A DNA stretch of 32,113 nt from Chloroflexota bacterium (GCA_022574315.1 JACZSH010000003.1:1-32113), one strand, 5' to 3'; numbered from the stretch's first letter, positions 17,730 to 26,042 are shown. Translations and numbers: made by a program. Notes: generated by a model from the sequence alone, not told the origin.

Positions 17730-18362
17730 ATGAACCTGACTGATATGAGGGCCATAGTCCGGCGTGACCTTCATGATGAAGACGCCGGCAACTACCGCTG
17801 GACGGATAATGAGATGGACAGGCATATCGCCCACGCCGTAAAGGGCTTCTCCGAATACCTGCCCTGGGAGCAGAAAACCACTATCGCCACCACCTCCGGC
17901 TCCCGGGAGATTGATATCTCCGCGGTAACAGGCAGGGTAATGGTCGAGGCGGCCGAGTATCCGGTGGATAATTTCCCCCGGCGCTACCAGCGGTTCTCCT
18001 TATGGGGTGACACCCTGAACCTGCTTGGGGACGAGATACCGGACGGCTCCAACGCTTATATCTACTACGGCAAACTGCATACCCTTGACGGCGCCACTTC
18101 CACTATCCCCGCCCGGCATGAGGACCTGATTGCCGCCGCCGCCGCCGGTTATGCCGCTATCGAGTGGGCGGTCTACGCCGTCAACCGGGTCAACGTCGGT
18201 GGCAGCGTCACCCCGGAGATGTTTTTAAGCTGGGGCAGGGAGAAGCTGGCCTATTTCCGGCAGGAGATGCAGCGACTCGGCCGGAGACACCGGGTCAGGG
18301 TCCGCTCCCTCTATAAACCTTACTACCCGGTCGTGTCTGAATCAACCGATTACGGTCCCTGA
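17730..18362 (+). CDS. Head-tail adaptor/connector-like protein
   Basis: MNLTDMRAIVRRDLHDEDAGNYRWTDNEMDRHIAHAVKGFSEYLPWEQ...IPARHEDLIAAAAAGYAAIEWAVYAVNR: pattern of phage adaptor proteins. Confidence 0.7.
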   Translation: MNLTDMRAIVRRDLHDEDAGNYRWTDNEMDRHIAHAVKGFSEYLPWEQKTTIATTSGSREIDISAVTGRVMVEAAEYPVDNFPRRYQRFSLWGDTLNLLGDEIPDGSNAYIYYGKLHTLDGATSTIPARHEDLIAAAAAGYAAIEWAVYAVNRVNVGGSVTPEMFLSWGREKLAYFRQEMQRLGRRHRVRVRSLYKPYYPVVSESTDYGP

Positions 18363-18442
18363 TTTTGAGGATTAAAAGGGATGAAACCCCTATTCCAGAC
18401 CCTCCTCTTTTCTTGAAGAAGAGATAACTTGAAGGAGCGTCT

Positions 18443-18525
18443 AAGAGGGGCGAAGCCCCTCTTCTACACCTCTCCCCCTTCCCCTTGCCAGGGGGAAGGG
18501 GGATTAAGGGGGACAGGGTCACTAA
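18443..18525. repeat. Dispersed bipartite hairpin repeat, copy A
   Basis: AAGAGGGGC-gaa-GCCCCTCTT followed by TCCCCCTTCCCC-n7-GGGGAAGGGGGA and a gacaggg tail; same layout as the copy at 27967-28045. Confidence 0.7.
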
Positions 18526-18551
18526 AATAACAACCAAAGAGGTAAAGTAGT

Positions 18552-18860
18552 ATGACCATAGAAAAAAGATTATCCAAGGAAGCCTTCGCTCTGGTGGGCA
18601 ACCCCGAAGACACCACCACCTGGCATTTACCCCACCACAAAAAGAATATCCCGGGCGCCGTTAAAGGCAAAATCGACCTGGAAAAGACGGTCGACTGGCA
18701 CCTGATGGCAATGGCGGTCGGTGAGCTTTCTCTCGGCGTCAATCGCCGGCGGAAAATCGAAGCCGACCCGGCGCAAATCCTGGTCGCCGCGGCTCACCTG
18801 GCCTCCCATTACCGTCAGGCCGGACACCCGCTCCCCGATGTACTGGCGGCTCTGGTATAG
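18552..18860 (+). CDS. Hypothetical protein (phage AFALVGxPxxxxTWxLPHH-type motif)
   Basis: 102 aa: EAFALVGNPEDTTTWHLPHHKKN... Confidence 0.5.
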   Translation: MTIEKRLSKEAFALVGNPEDTTTWHLPHHKKNIPGAVKGKIDLEKTVDWHLMAMAVGELSLGVNRRRKIEADPAQILVAAAHLASHYRQAGHPLPDVLAALV

Positions 18861-18936
18861 ACGGCGCTGTCGGGCACCCGTCTCCTGACTTCCTTACCTG
18901 GTGAAGGAATCGGAGAGAACCGTCAAAGGAGTAACT

Positions 18937-19227
18937 ATGCTGGAAAAATTATATCAAAAGCTGTGGACGAGGCTGGGTGGCCGACCCTGGACCTATATCC
19001 TGCGGGATACCTGGCATAAGCTTGAGGGACTCTGGATTATCGGCCTTGTCGCCGTCGGCGCCCTGCTCGGACACTGGCTCTGGGAGCTGGTATTCTGGTT
19101 CCTCCTCGTCTTTGCCCTGGGCTATATCGCCGGTCACCTTTTCTGGGGGACCCGGTATATCCCTTACCAGCCGGGCGATGCTGATACCGGGGCCAGGCAG
19201 GCTCTGGGAAAAGGAGTGGTGAAGTAA
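18937..19227 (+). CDS. Two-TM membrane protein in phage cassette (holin-like size/topology, function unproven)
   Basis: MLEKLYQKLW... LWIIGLVAVGALLGHWLWELVFWFLLVFALGYIAGHLFW; start refined to ATG with AAAGGAG upstream. Confidence 0.55.
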   Translation: MLEKLYQKLWTRLGGRPWTYILRDTWHKLEGLWIIGLVAVGALLGHWLWELVFWFLLVFALGYIAGHLFWGTRYIPYQPGDADTGARQALGKGVVK

Positions 19228-21233
19228 TGCGAAACTTAACCTCAACTTTGCTCACTGCCCAGAAACAGCCGTCGGCGCTGCCTTTTCTTAAAATAGAGGC
19301 GAGCAATAAGATTGCCGGCGTGGTCCGCTACGACTGGACACGGCTTTACACCGGCGCCGAGGACGACTCTTTCCACGGTATGGCCATGCCCGGCGACGGC
19401 TCCATGGTCAGGGTCAGGACAACCCCGCCCGCCGATTCCCGGAAGCTCTACCGCCAGCGAGTTGTTGACCCCGGCCCCGCCAGTGATTTTTCCCAGTGGA
19501 CTTATACCAATCAGTATAATGCCGCCGTAGTTGCCTGTGCCGCTCTGGACGCTGAAGTCTCCATCTTCTGGATAGACAGCGCCACCCGGAAAATTCAGCG
19601 CATCGTCAGCACTGACTACGGAGCTACCTGGGGCAGCCCGGAAACGGTCGATTATTCCCCCTCCACTTCCATTTTTGGCCTGACCGCGGCTTATAAGCCC
19701 AATGGTGACCTGGCTATCTTCTTTGCTGACCAGGCTAACCTCTATGTAAAAAAGCACCTCTCCGGGCAGTGGCAATCAAAGTCAGCCTGGGACAAGACCA
19801 CCGGCAACCTGTCCGGTGTCACCGTGGTCTATGACGCCGATTGGAACCTGCTGGTCACCGGGCAAGACACGTCGGGTAATTTCAAGTTGTGGAGCCTGGT
19901 TTACGGTGATGGCGGCGATGTCGCCGCCGGCAGCTGGTCGGCTTTGCCGGAGCTTGCCTCGGCTCCGTCCGATGGCGAATTTGAGTACTGCCGGCCTTTC
20001 CTGGCTAAACCTGACGTTTATCGCGGTTGCTTTGTCGAAAAGTTCACCGGCACTGACGCCTATGACCGCCCTTTCTGGTCGCACTCCGTTCTCGGGGCCG
20101 GCTTCGTGGCTAACCTGTGGCGGGAACCGGTGCCCTTTAATCTCTCCTCGGCGTACGGTCTGGCTATCGCTCACTACGGCAATTACAGCTGGCTGTCCAG
20201 TCCGGCCGGGGTCTGGCGGGCCGTTCTTACCGTGCAGTCCCTTGACCTGACCGCGGATGTATTGGCGGCCAGGCAGGAGACGGAAGAGACGTTGGGAAAA
20301 CTGACCGTGGAACTGAACAATGACGAAGGCCAGTACGCTTCTCCGGGACAGGGGAGCTTGTCTGTCCTCGATACCGGTTGTCAGCTTGATTTCAGTCCCG
20401 GTTACCGTACTGTTGTCGGCGACGAAGTAAGCGCCGGCCTCACCTTCAGCCTTGAAGCCGGCGAGCATACCAGCTCCGGCGGCAGTGCCCGCCTTATTCT
20501 TCACGCCCGCGATGGTTGGGGCGCCATCGCCGACTGGAAAGCCAGGCACCAGTTCCGCTGGAATAAAGACTCCGACCAGGCGAGCGTGAAGGATATCCTT
20601 GCCTTTGTCCTGGCCAGGCTGGGCTTACAGTTGACCGTCAAATCCCAGTCGTCGGTCATTACCGATTATTATCCTGATTTCACCTTCGGGCCGGGTATCA
20701 CCGGAGAAACGGTCATTCGAAAACTCCTCTCTTTCGTCCCGGATGTCCTCTTTATCGAGGGTAATCAAGCCTGCCTGGTCAATCCTCTATCGTCGGATAG
20801 CTCGGTCTACAGCTATGGCGCCGGGCATCAGGTTCTGGAAGGCAGGTATCGGTGGGGAGCCTGGGGGATTAACCGGGTCCAGGTGGCAGGTTATGACACC
20901 GGCGGCGATGAGGTTATCATCGCCGACAGTTTTGCCTGGGACGAGATAGACAAACTGTATGACCGGTTGCGGCAGATTGAAGACTTGAATATCGGTACCG
21001 TGGCCGAGGCACAGCAGAGAGGTGCCGCTCACCTGAGAGGGGCGGAGATAGCCTCGGTCGGTGGCCATATTTTGGTTCCGGTCAACTGCGGCCAGCAGAT
21101 GTATGACGTAATTGATATTACGGATAGCCGTGCCGGACTTGGTGCCGAGAAAAAACGGGTGGTCGGATTGGTTACGGTTTACCGTCCCCGCCGCGGTGAA
21201 TACCGGCAGTGGCTGCGGCTGGGGGCAGTCTAG
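19227..21233 (+). CDS. Asp-box beta-propeller-like/phage tail-hub-like fusion protein
   Basis: 668 aa; Asp-box STDYGATW (19608-19631) in the N-terminal half; C-terminal half resembles baseplate hub-type proteins (TVIRKLLSFVPDVLFIEGNQACLVNP...YDVIDITDSRAGLGAEKKRVVGLVTVYRPRRGEY). Confidence 0.65.
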   Translation: MRNLTSTLLTAQKQPSALPFLKIEASNKIAGVVRYDWTRLYTGAEDDSFHGMAMPGDGSMVRVRTTPPADSRKLYRQRVVDPGPASDFSQWTYTNQYNAAVVACAALDAEVSIFWIDSATRKIQRIVSTDYGATWGSPETVDYSPSTSIFGLTAAYKPNGDLAIFFADQANLYVKKHLSGQWQSKSAWDKTTGNLSGVTVVYDADWNLLVTGQDTSGNFKLWSLVYGDGGDVAAGSWSALPELASAPSDGEFEYCRPFLAKPDVYRGCFVEKFTGTDAYDRPFWSHSVLGAGFVANLWREPVPFNLSSAYGLAIAHYGNYSWLSSPAGVWRAVLTVQSLDLTADVLAARQETEETLGKLTVELNNDEGQYASPGQGSLSVLDTGCQLDFSPGYRTVVGDEVSAGLTFSLEAGEHTSSGGSARLILHARDGWGAIADWKARHQFRWNKDSDQASVKDILAFVLARLGLQLTVKSQSSVITDYYPDFTFGPGITGETVIRKLLSFVPDVLFIEGNQACLVNPLSSDSSVYSYGAGHQVLEGRYRWGAWGINRVQVAGYDTGGDEVIIADSFAWDEIDKLYDRLRQIEDLNIGTVAEAQQRGAAHLRGAEIASVGGHILVPVNCGQQMYDVIDITDSRAGLGAEKKRVVGLVTVYRPRRGEYRQWLRLGAV

Positions 21234-21324
21234 AGGGTTGTCTCCCTTTGCGTCTTTATAAGCAGAGTTTCCTCTGAGAAGTGTTCTGAGCGGGCGGATT
21301 TCCCGGAGGCCGGTGGAGGGAGTT

Positions 21325-21506
21325 TTAGAGGGACGCCGTCCCTCTAACATAGCTATTTCCCTTTTCCCTTACTAAGGTCTTGCCTCAAATGTCATTCTGA
21401 GGAACGAAGTGACGAAGAATCTGTGGGTGGGGCTGGGGGTTCAAAGATAGTCCCCACCATTTCCCCTCTCACCTTGCCAAAAGGAAGGGGATACCGGGGA
21501 TGGGGT
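21325..21506. repeat. Cluster of dispersed intergenic repeats
   Basis: TTAGAGGGAC-gcc-GTCCCTCTAA perfect hairpin (21325-21347), TGTCATTCTGAGGAACGAAGTGACGAAGAATCTG (21390-21423), TTCCCCTCTCACCTTGCCAAAAGGAAGGGGATACCGGGGATGGGG (21461-21505). Confidence 0.75.
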
Positions 21507-21534
21507 TAATAAGATATCAGGGAGTGTAAAGAAA

Positions 21535-21747
21535 ATGAGACTGCGAAAAGCGATTTTAAGGAGTTTCAATTCCGGAAATTATACCGCTACCATTCAGATT
21601 GCCGGCAGCTATAAAGTATATCTGGAAGATATTTCCGTGGCGCGGAACCTGCCTGCCGCCGAAATGACCACCGGTAGAAAAGCGGCGGTTGTCTTTTTTG
21701 ATGACTATAGTCCCAAAGAGGCGGTGGTCATCGCTGTCTATACGTAG
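21535..21747 (+). CDS. Small beta-rich protein, possible OB-fold/spike-like
   Basis: 70 aa: MRLRKAILRSFNSGNYTATIQIAGSYKVYLEDISVARNLPAAEMTTGRKAAVVFFDDYSPKEAVVIAVYT. Confidence 0.5.
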   Translation: MRLRKAILRSFNSGNYTATIQIAGSYKVYLEDISVARNLPAAEMTTGRKAAVVFFDDYSPKEAVVIAVYT

Positions 21748-21798
21748 CTGGGAACGCTAAGCCGAAAAACGAATCTGGTTTATCCTGGTGCTGACGGC

Positions 21799-22194
21799 TT
21801 AGTCGTGCTCTCGTGCCATGCCTCGGGCGATGCTCTTTAGCATGGTCAGGATGCCGAGTGTCGCGCGCTGCACCTCTACCGACTCTTCGGCTAACATCTT
21901 GGCCACAAACGGGTCCAGGTGCCGTCCGCTGTAACTTGAGCTTCTTTCTTCGGCAACGCCTGAACTATGCGGAGACAGGAAGCCGGCCAGCGTAAAAAGC
22001 TCGTCTTCGTCAAAACCCAGCGGTTTAGCGATGCGGCGAAGAATATGGGCCGAGGGGAAACGTTCGGCCCGCTCGATACGACCCAGGTGTGACGACGATA
22101 CCCCTGACGTAGACGAAAGCTCTTGCAGTGTCAGTGGTATCGAGATTCTCTGCTGCTTGAGTATTCTACCCAGGTTATGATTTTCCCTTGTCAT
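21799..22194 (-). CDS. XRE/cI-type HTH repressor
   Basis: LGRILKQQRISIPLTLQELSSTSGVSSSHLGRIERAERFPSAHILRRIAKPLGFDEDELFTLAG: classical XRE HTH. Confidence 0.85.
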   Translation of the reverse strand: MTRENHNLGRILKQQRISIPLTLQELSSTSGVSSSHLGRIERAERFPSAHILRRIAKPLGFDEDELFTLAGFLSPHSSGVAEERSSSYSGRHLDPFVAKMLAEESVEVQRATLGILTMLKSIARGMAREHD

Positions 22195-22224
22195 CTTGGT
22201 ACTCCCTGCTGCCTTTTTCTATCC

Positions 22225-22284
22225 TTTGTCAGATGGCAAATCACCATGCTCGTTAATTATAATTCGCCAAATGGCAAATGTCAA
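22225..22284 (-). promoter_or_regulatory. Consensus promoter and two operator-like inverted repeats for the XRE gene
   Basis: Reverse strand TTGACA (22279-22284), 17 bp, TATAAT (22256-22261). Spacer holds ATTCGCCAAATGGCAAAT (22262-22279, one mismatch palindrome); second site TTTGTCAgaTGGCAAA (22225-22240). Confidence 0.8.
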
Positions 22285-22416
22285 TACTTTTCAGACTGAT
22301 TGACAGCCAGCTGTCCACCGCTTTTCTTTTATCATAGCCCGGCCGGACCACATTCCCCATTAAAATGAGGTATAAATTTCATTAAAAATTACCCGGCCTT
22401 TCACATTTTTTCTTTC

Positions 22417-22445
22417 TTGACAGGGTGACCGTTACTGACTAAAAT
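22417..22445 (+). promoter_or_regulatory. Promoter upstream of yqeY
   Basis: TTGACA (22417-22422), 17 bp, TAAAAT (22440-22445). Confidence 0.65.
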
Positions 22446-22583
22446 GGGAGTGAATCGGTCAGCCAACCATTCTCAAACCAACCTGCCGGGTGGATGTTCA
22501 CCTTGAGGCGTAATCGAAAAAGGGCGGCCGGGAAACGTGGCACGGCGCGAGCCATGCGGAGACAGTAAGTAATTGAGGTGTAT

Positions 22584-23039
22584 ATGGCTGAAGCAGACCT
22601 GAAACAGAAATTTTCCGCTGACCTGAAACAGGCAATGAGAGACGGTGATAAGATGAAGCGCGGCACTCTCCGGATGTTAATTTCTGCTATCAACAATGCC
22701 GAAATTGCCCGCCGTGATGTTTTGCCGGAGGCCGATATTCTCGGTATTATCGCCAAAGAAGTCAGGCTGCATAAAGAAAGCATCGAGGCTTTTCAGCAGG
22801 GTAACCGCCCGGACCTGGTGGCCCAGGAAGAAGCGGAGCTGAGTGTTCTCCAGGCGTACCTGCCCCAACAGCTCAGTCGGGAAGAGGTTGTGGCCGCGGC
22901 TCGCCTGGTTATTGCCGAACTGGGCGCCCAGGGCCCCGCGGACAAAGGAAAAGTCATGCCCAGGGTTATCGCTCAGCTTAAAGGTCGAGCCGACGGACGC
23001 CAGATTAATGAGGTAGTCACTGAGTTACTTGCTTCGTAA
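22584..23039 (+). CDS. yqeY: GatB/YqeY domain-containing protein
   Basis: LKQKFSADLKQAMRDGDKMKRGTLRMLISAINNAEI...LQAYLPQQLSREEV...DKGKVMPRVIAQLKGRADGRQINEVV; ATG with TTGAGGTG upstream. Confidence 0.9.
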   Translation: MAEADLKQKFSADLKQAMRDGDKMKRGTLRMLISAINNAEIARRDVLPEADILGIIAKEVRLHKESIEAFQQGNRPDLVAQEEAELSVLQAYLPQQLSREEVVAAARLVIAELGAQGPADKGKVMPRVIAQLKGRADGRQINEVVTELLAS

Positions 23040-23075
23040 TGATATGATAATGAAATCAGGGTATTTCACCATGCG

Positions 23076-23101
23076 GAGGGGCACCGGCCCCTCTTTTTAT
23101 T
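23076..23101 (+). terminator. Rho-independent terminator after yqeY
   Basis: GAGGGGC-accg-GCCCCTC followed by TTTTTATT. Confidence 0.85.
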
Positions 23102-23126
23102 CCGTGCCAGGCGGGGGGACGGTTTT

Positions 23127-26039
23127 TTGATACACCGGGTTGAAGTTCGACTAAAAAGTCACCTGCCGGATGCCCGGGGACAGGGCCTGGTCAGGGACAT
23201 GCATGACCTTGGTATCAACACCGTTACCGATGTCCGGGTGGCTGATATCTACTGGCTGGACGCTGACCTGTCTCCCGGTGAACTGGACCTGGTTGGCCGC
23301 GGCCTCCTCGCCGACCCGGTCACTCAGGAATACCGGTGTTTTACTTCGGCGGCGGATAATGGGAAAAGCTCGCCTTCTCAAGGAGAGGGGGATACCGGGG
23401 GTGAGGTTGCTAACAAATACGAGGTTACTAACCACTCCCATACCGTCGAGGTGGCTTACAACGCCGGTGTTAGTGACCCCGTTGCAGAATCCATCCTGAA
23501 GGCGATTCGTGACCTGGGTATCAATGGTGCCCGTGCCGTCAGGACGTCCCGGCGCTATTTCATCACCGGGCAGCTGGATGACGGGCAAATGGAGGCTGTT
23601 TGCAGTCGTCTGCTGGTGAATCCCATCATCCAGCACACTGTTGAAAAAGAACACGTCGGCTTCCCGGAAAACCCTGAATATAACTTTAAGCTGGAGACAG
23701 TAGACATCCTGGGGGCGGATAAGGCCGGACTTTCCGGACGCTTCGGCTTTGCCGATGACGAGCTTCAGGCTATCATTGCCTACTATCGACAGCAGGGCAG
23801 GAATCCCACCGACGTCGAACTGGAGACGCTGGCGCAGACCTGGTCCGAGCACTGCGTCCACAAGACATTCAAGGGAAAGTTTATTTCCAACGGGCGGACT
23901 ATCGATAATCTGCTCAAGAGTACCATCATCAAGGCCACCCGTGAGCTGGATAAACCGTGGTGTCTCTCCGTTTTCGTGGATAATGCCGGGGTGATTGACT
24001 TTGACGGCCGCTGGGCGCTCTGTTTCAAGGTCGAGACCCATAACCATCCCTCGGCGTTGGAACCTTACGGCGGTGCCGCTACCGGTATCGGCGGCGTAAT
24101 TCGTGACCCTCTGGGCACCGGCCTCGGTGCCAAACCGATTTTGAATACGGATGTTTTCTGTTTCGGCCCGCCTGACCTGCCTTATGAGAAATTACCCGCC
24201 GGGGTGTTGCATCCCCGCCGGGTTTTTAAGGGCGTCCGGGCCGGCGTGGCTGACTACGGTAACCGACTCGGTATCCCCACCCTCAATGGCGCCGTGCTCT
24301 TCGATGAGAGATACGTGGCTAACCCGCTGGTTTACTGCGGGACGCTGGGCTTGATGCCGTTTAGCCTCGCTCTCCAGGGAAAACAGAAGGCCGGCGACCT
24401 GGTGGTGGTCGCCGGCGGCCGCACCGGGCGGGACGGTATTCACGGTGTTACCTTCGCTTCCGTGCCCCTTACCGAGATGTCGACCGATGCCTCTTCCAGC
24501 TCGGTCCAGATCGGCAATCCCATCGTTGAAAAGAAGCTTATCGACGTCCTCCTCCAGGCTCGCGACCGCGGCCTGTATTCGAGGATAACCGATTGTGGCG
24601 GCGGCGGTCTTTCTTCGGCAGTGGGGGAAATGGGAGAAGAGACCGGCGTGCGCGTCGACCTTGAAAAAGTGCCCCTGAAGTACTCCGGCCTGTCTTATTC
24701 TGAAATCTGGATATCGGAATCTCAGGAAAGAATGATAATGGCCGTCCCTCCGGAGTGTATCGAGGAGCTGCTGGCTCTCTTTACCGGTGAAGATGTGGAA
24801 GCCACCGTTATCGGCGAGTTTACCGACGACCGGCGTTTGCAGCTGTTCTATCAGGGCAACCGGGTCGGCGATATCGAGATGGAATTTCTGCATAACGGTC
24901 TTCCCCAGCTCGTCAGTGAAGCAACCTGGGAGAAACCGTCCTACGCTGAGCCTGATTTTGCCTCGCCCGCTGACCTGGGCGAGTCTCTGCGCCGTGTTCT
25001 CGGTGCCTGGAACGTCTGCAGCAAGGAGTGGGTGATTCGGCAGTACGACCACGAGGTGCAGGGCGGCAACGTCCTCAAGCCGCTGGTGGGCCGGGACGAA
25101 GACGGCCCCGGCGATGCCGCCGTCATCCGGCCGTTGCTCGATTCATCCCGGGGCGTTATTGTCGCCAACGGCATCAACACCCGCTACGGCGATATTGACC
25201 CCTACTGGATGGCGGCCTCGGCCATTGACGAGGCGCTGCGCCAGGTAATCGCCGTCGGCGGTAACCTGCGCCGGGTGGCTTTGCTGGACAATTTCTGCTG
25301 GGGCAACACCGACCGACCCGAGATGCTGGGGGCGCTGGTGCGTGCCGCCCAGGCCTGTCACGATATGTCGCTGGCTTACCAGACCCCTTTTATCTCCGGC
25401 AAAGACAGTCTGAATAACGAGTTCGAGTCTGACGGTCGGAAAATAGCCATTCCCCACACCCTCCTCATCTCGGCGCTCGGCGTTATGGAGGACGTAAACC
25501 GTGCCCTGTCCATGGATTTCAAACAGGCCGGCAACCTGGTCTATATTATCGGCGCCACCGGCCATGAGCTGGGCGGCTCCGAGTACCTGGCGCTGCACGG
25601 GATTACCGGTAACAGCGTCCCCAGGGTAAATCCGGACGAGGCGAAAAAACTGATGGATTGCCTGAGCGCCGCCACCGAAAAAGGACTGGTCAGGTCATGC
25701 CACGACTGCTCTGAAGGCGGCATCGGCGTGGCCATAGCCGAGATGGCTTTTGCCGGTGGCCTGGGCGCTAACGTACAGTTGAAATCGGTGCCCCTCGCTG
25801 AGCCGGTTGATAGGGACGACTTTATCCTCTTCTCCGAGTCGAACAGCCGCTTCCTGGCCGAAGTGGCCCCGGAGAAACAGGCCGAGTTTGAGCGTGCCAT
25901 GAGCAACACCAGCTTCGCCGCTATCGGCCGGGTGACGGATGATGGGCGGCTGGTAATCCACGGCGTGGAGGGCGCTAAAGTGGTCGACCTGCCCATTGAC
26001 GAACTGAAAGAAGCCTGGCAGAGGCCGCTGAGGTGGTAG
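23127..26039 (+). CDS. purL: Phosphoribosylformylglycinamidine synthase, PurS-PurS-PurL fusion
   Basis: Two tandem PurS-like segments (VEVRLKSHLPDARGQGLVRDMHDLGI... and VEVAYNAGVSDPVAESILKAIRDLGI...) followed by PurL core TWSEHCVHKTFKG, KVETHNHPSALEPYGGAATGIGGVIRD, ISGKDSLNNEF, HDCSEGGIGVAIAEMAF; TTG start. Confidence 0.93.
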   Translation: MIHRVEVRLKSHLPDARGQGLVRDMHDLGINTVTDVRVADIYWLDADLSPGELDLVGRGLLADPVTQEYRCFTSAADNGKSSPSQGEGDTGGEVANKYEVTNHSHTVEVAYNAGVSDPVAESILKAIRDLGINGARAVRTSRRYFITGQLDDGQMEAVCSRLLVNPIIQHTVEKEHVGFPENPEYNFKLETVDILGADKAGLSGRFGFADDELQAIIAYYRQQGRNPTDVELETLAQTWSEHCVHKTFKGKFISNGRTIDNLLKSTIIKATRELDKPWCLSVFVDNAGVIDFDGRWALCFKVETHNHPSALEPYGGAATGIGGVIRDPLGTGLGAKPILNTDVFCFGPPDLPYEKLPAGVLHPRRVFKGVRAGVADYGNRLGIPTLNGAVLFDERYVANPLVYCGTLGLMPFSLALQGKQKAGDLVVVAGGRTGRDGIHGVTFASVPLTEMSTDASSSSVQIGNPIVEKKLIDVLLQARDRGLYSRITDCGGGGLSSAVGEMGEETGVRVDLEKVPLKYSGLSYSEIWISESQERMIMAVPPECIEELLALFTGEDVEATVIGEFTDDRRLQLFYQGNRVGDIEMEFLHNGLPQLVSEATWEKPSYAEPDFASPADLGESLRRVLGAWNVCSKEWVIRQYDHEVQGGNVLKPLVGRDEDGPGDAAVIRPLLDSSRGVIVANGINTRYGDIDPYWMAASAIDEALRQVIAVGGNLRRVALLDNFCWGNTDRPEMLGALVRAAQACHDMSLAYQTPFISGKDSLNNEFESDGRKIAIPHTLLISALGVMEDVNRALSMDFKQAGNLVYIIGATGHELGGSEYLALHGITGNSVPRVNPDEAKKLMDCLSAATEKGLVRSCHDCSEGGIGVAIAEMAFAGGLGANVQLKSVPLAEPVDRDDFILFSESNSRFLAEVAPEKQAEFERAMSNTSFAAIGRVTDDGRLVIHGVEGAKVVDLPIDELKEAWQRPLRW
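23369..23408. repeat. Dispersed GC-rich repeat inserted in frame within purL
   Basis: CTCGCCTTCTCAAGGAGAGGGGGATACCGGGGGTGAGGTT shares CAAGGAGAGGGGGAYACMGGGGGTGAG with the intergenic copy at 28010-28036; translated SSPSQGEGDTGGEV. Confidence 0.85.
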
Positions 26040-26042
26040 CCG

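Noticed and set aside
19782-20549. 255-aa minus-strand ORF opposite the tail-hub gene
   Set aside because: Antisense frame in a GC-rich coding region; low-complexity composition and no upstream RBS.
23151-25052. Long minus-strand ORFs (298 and 286 aa) opposite purL
   Set aside because: Shadow ORFs of a conserved essential gene.
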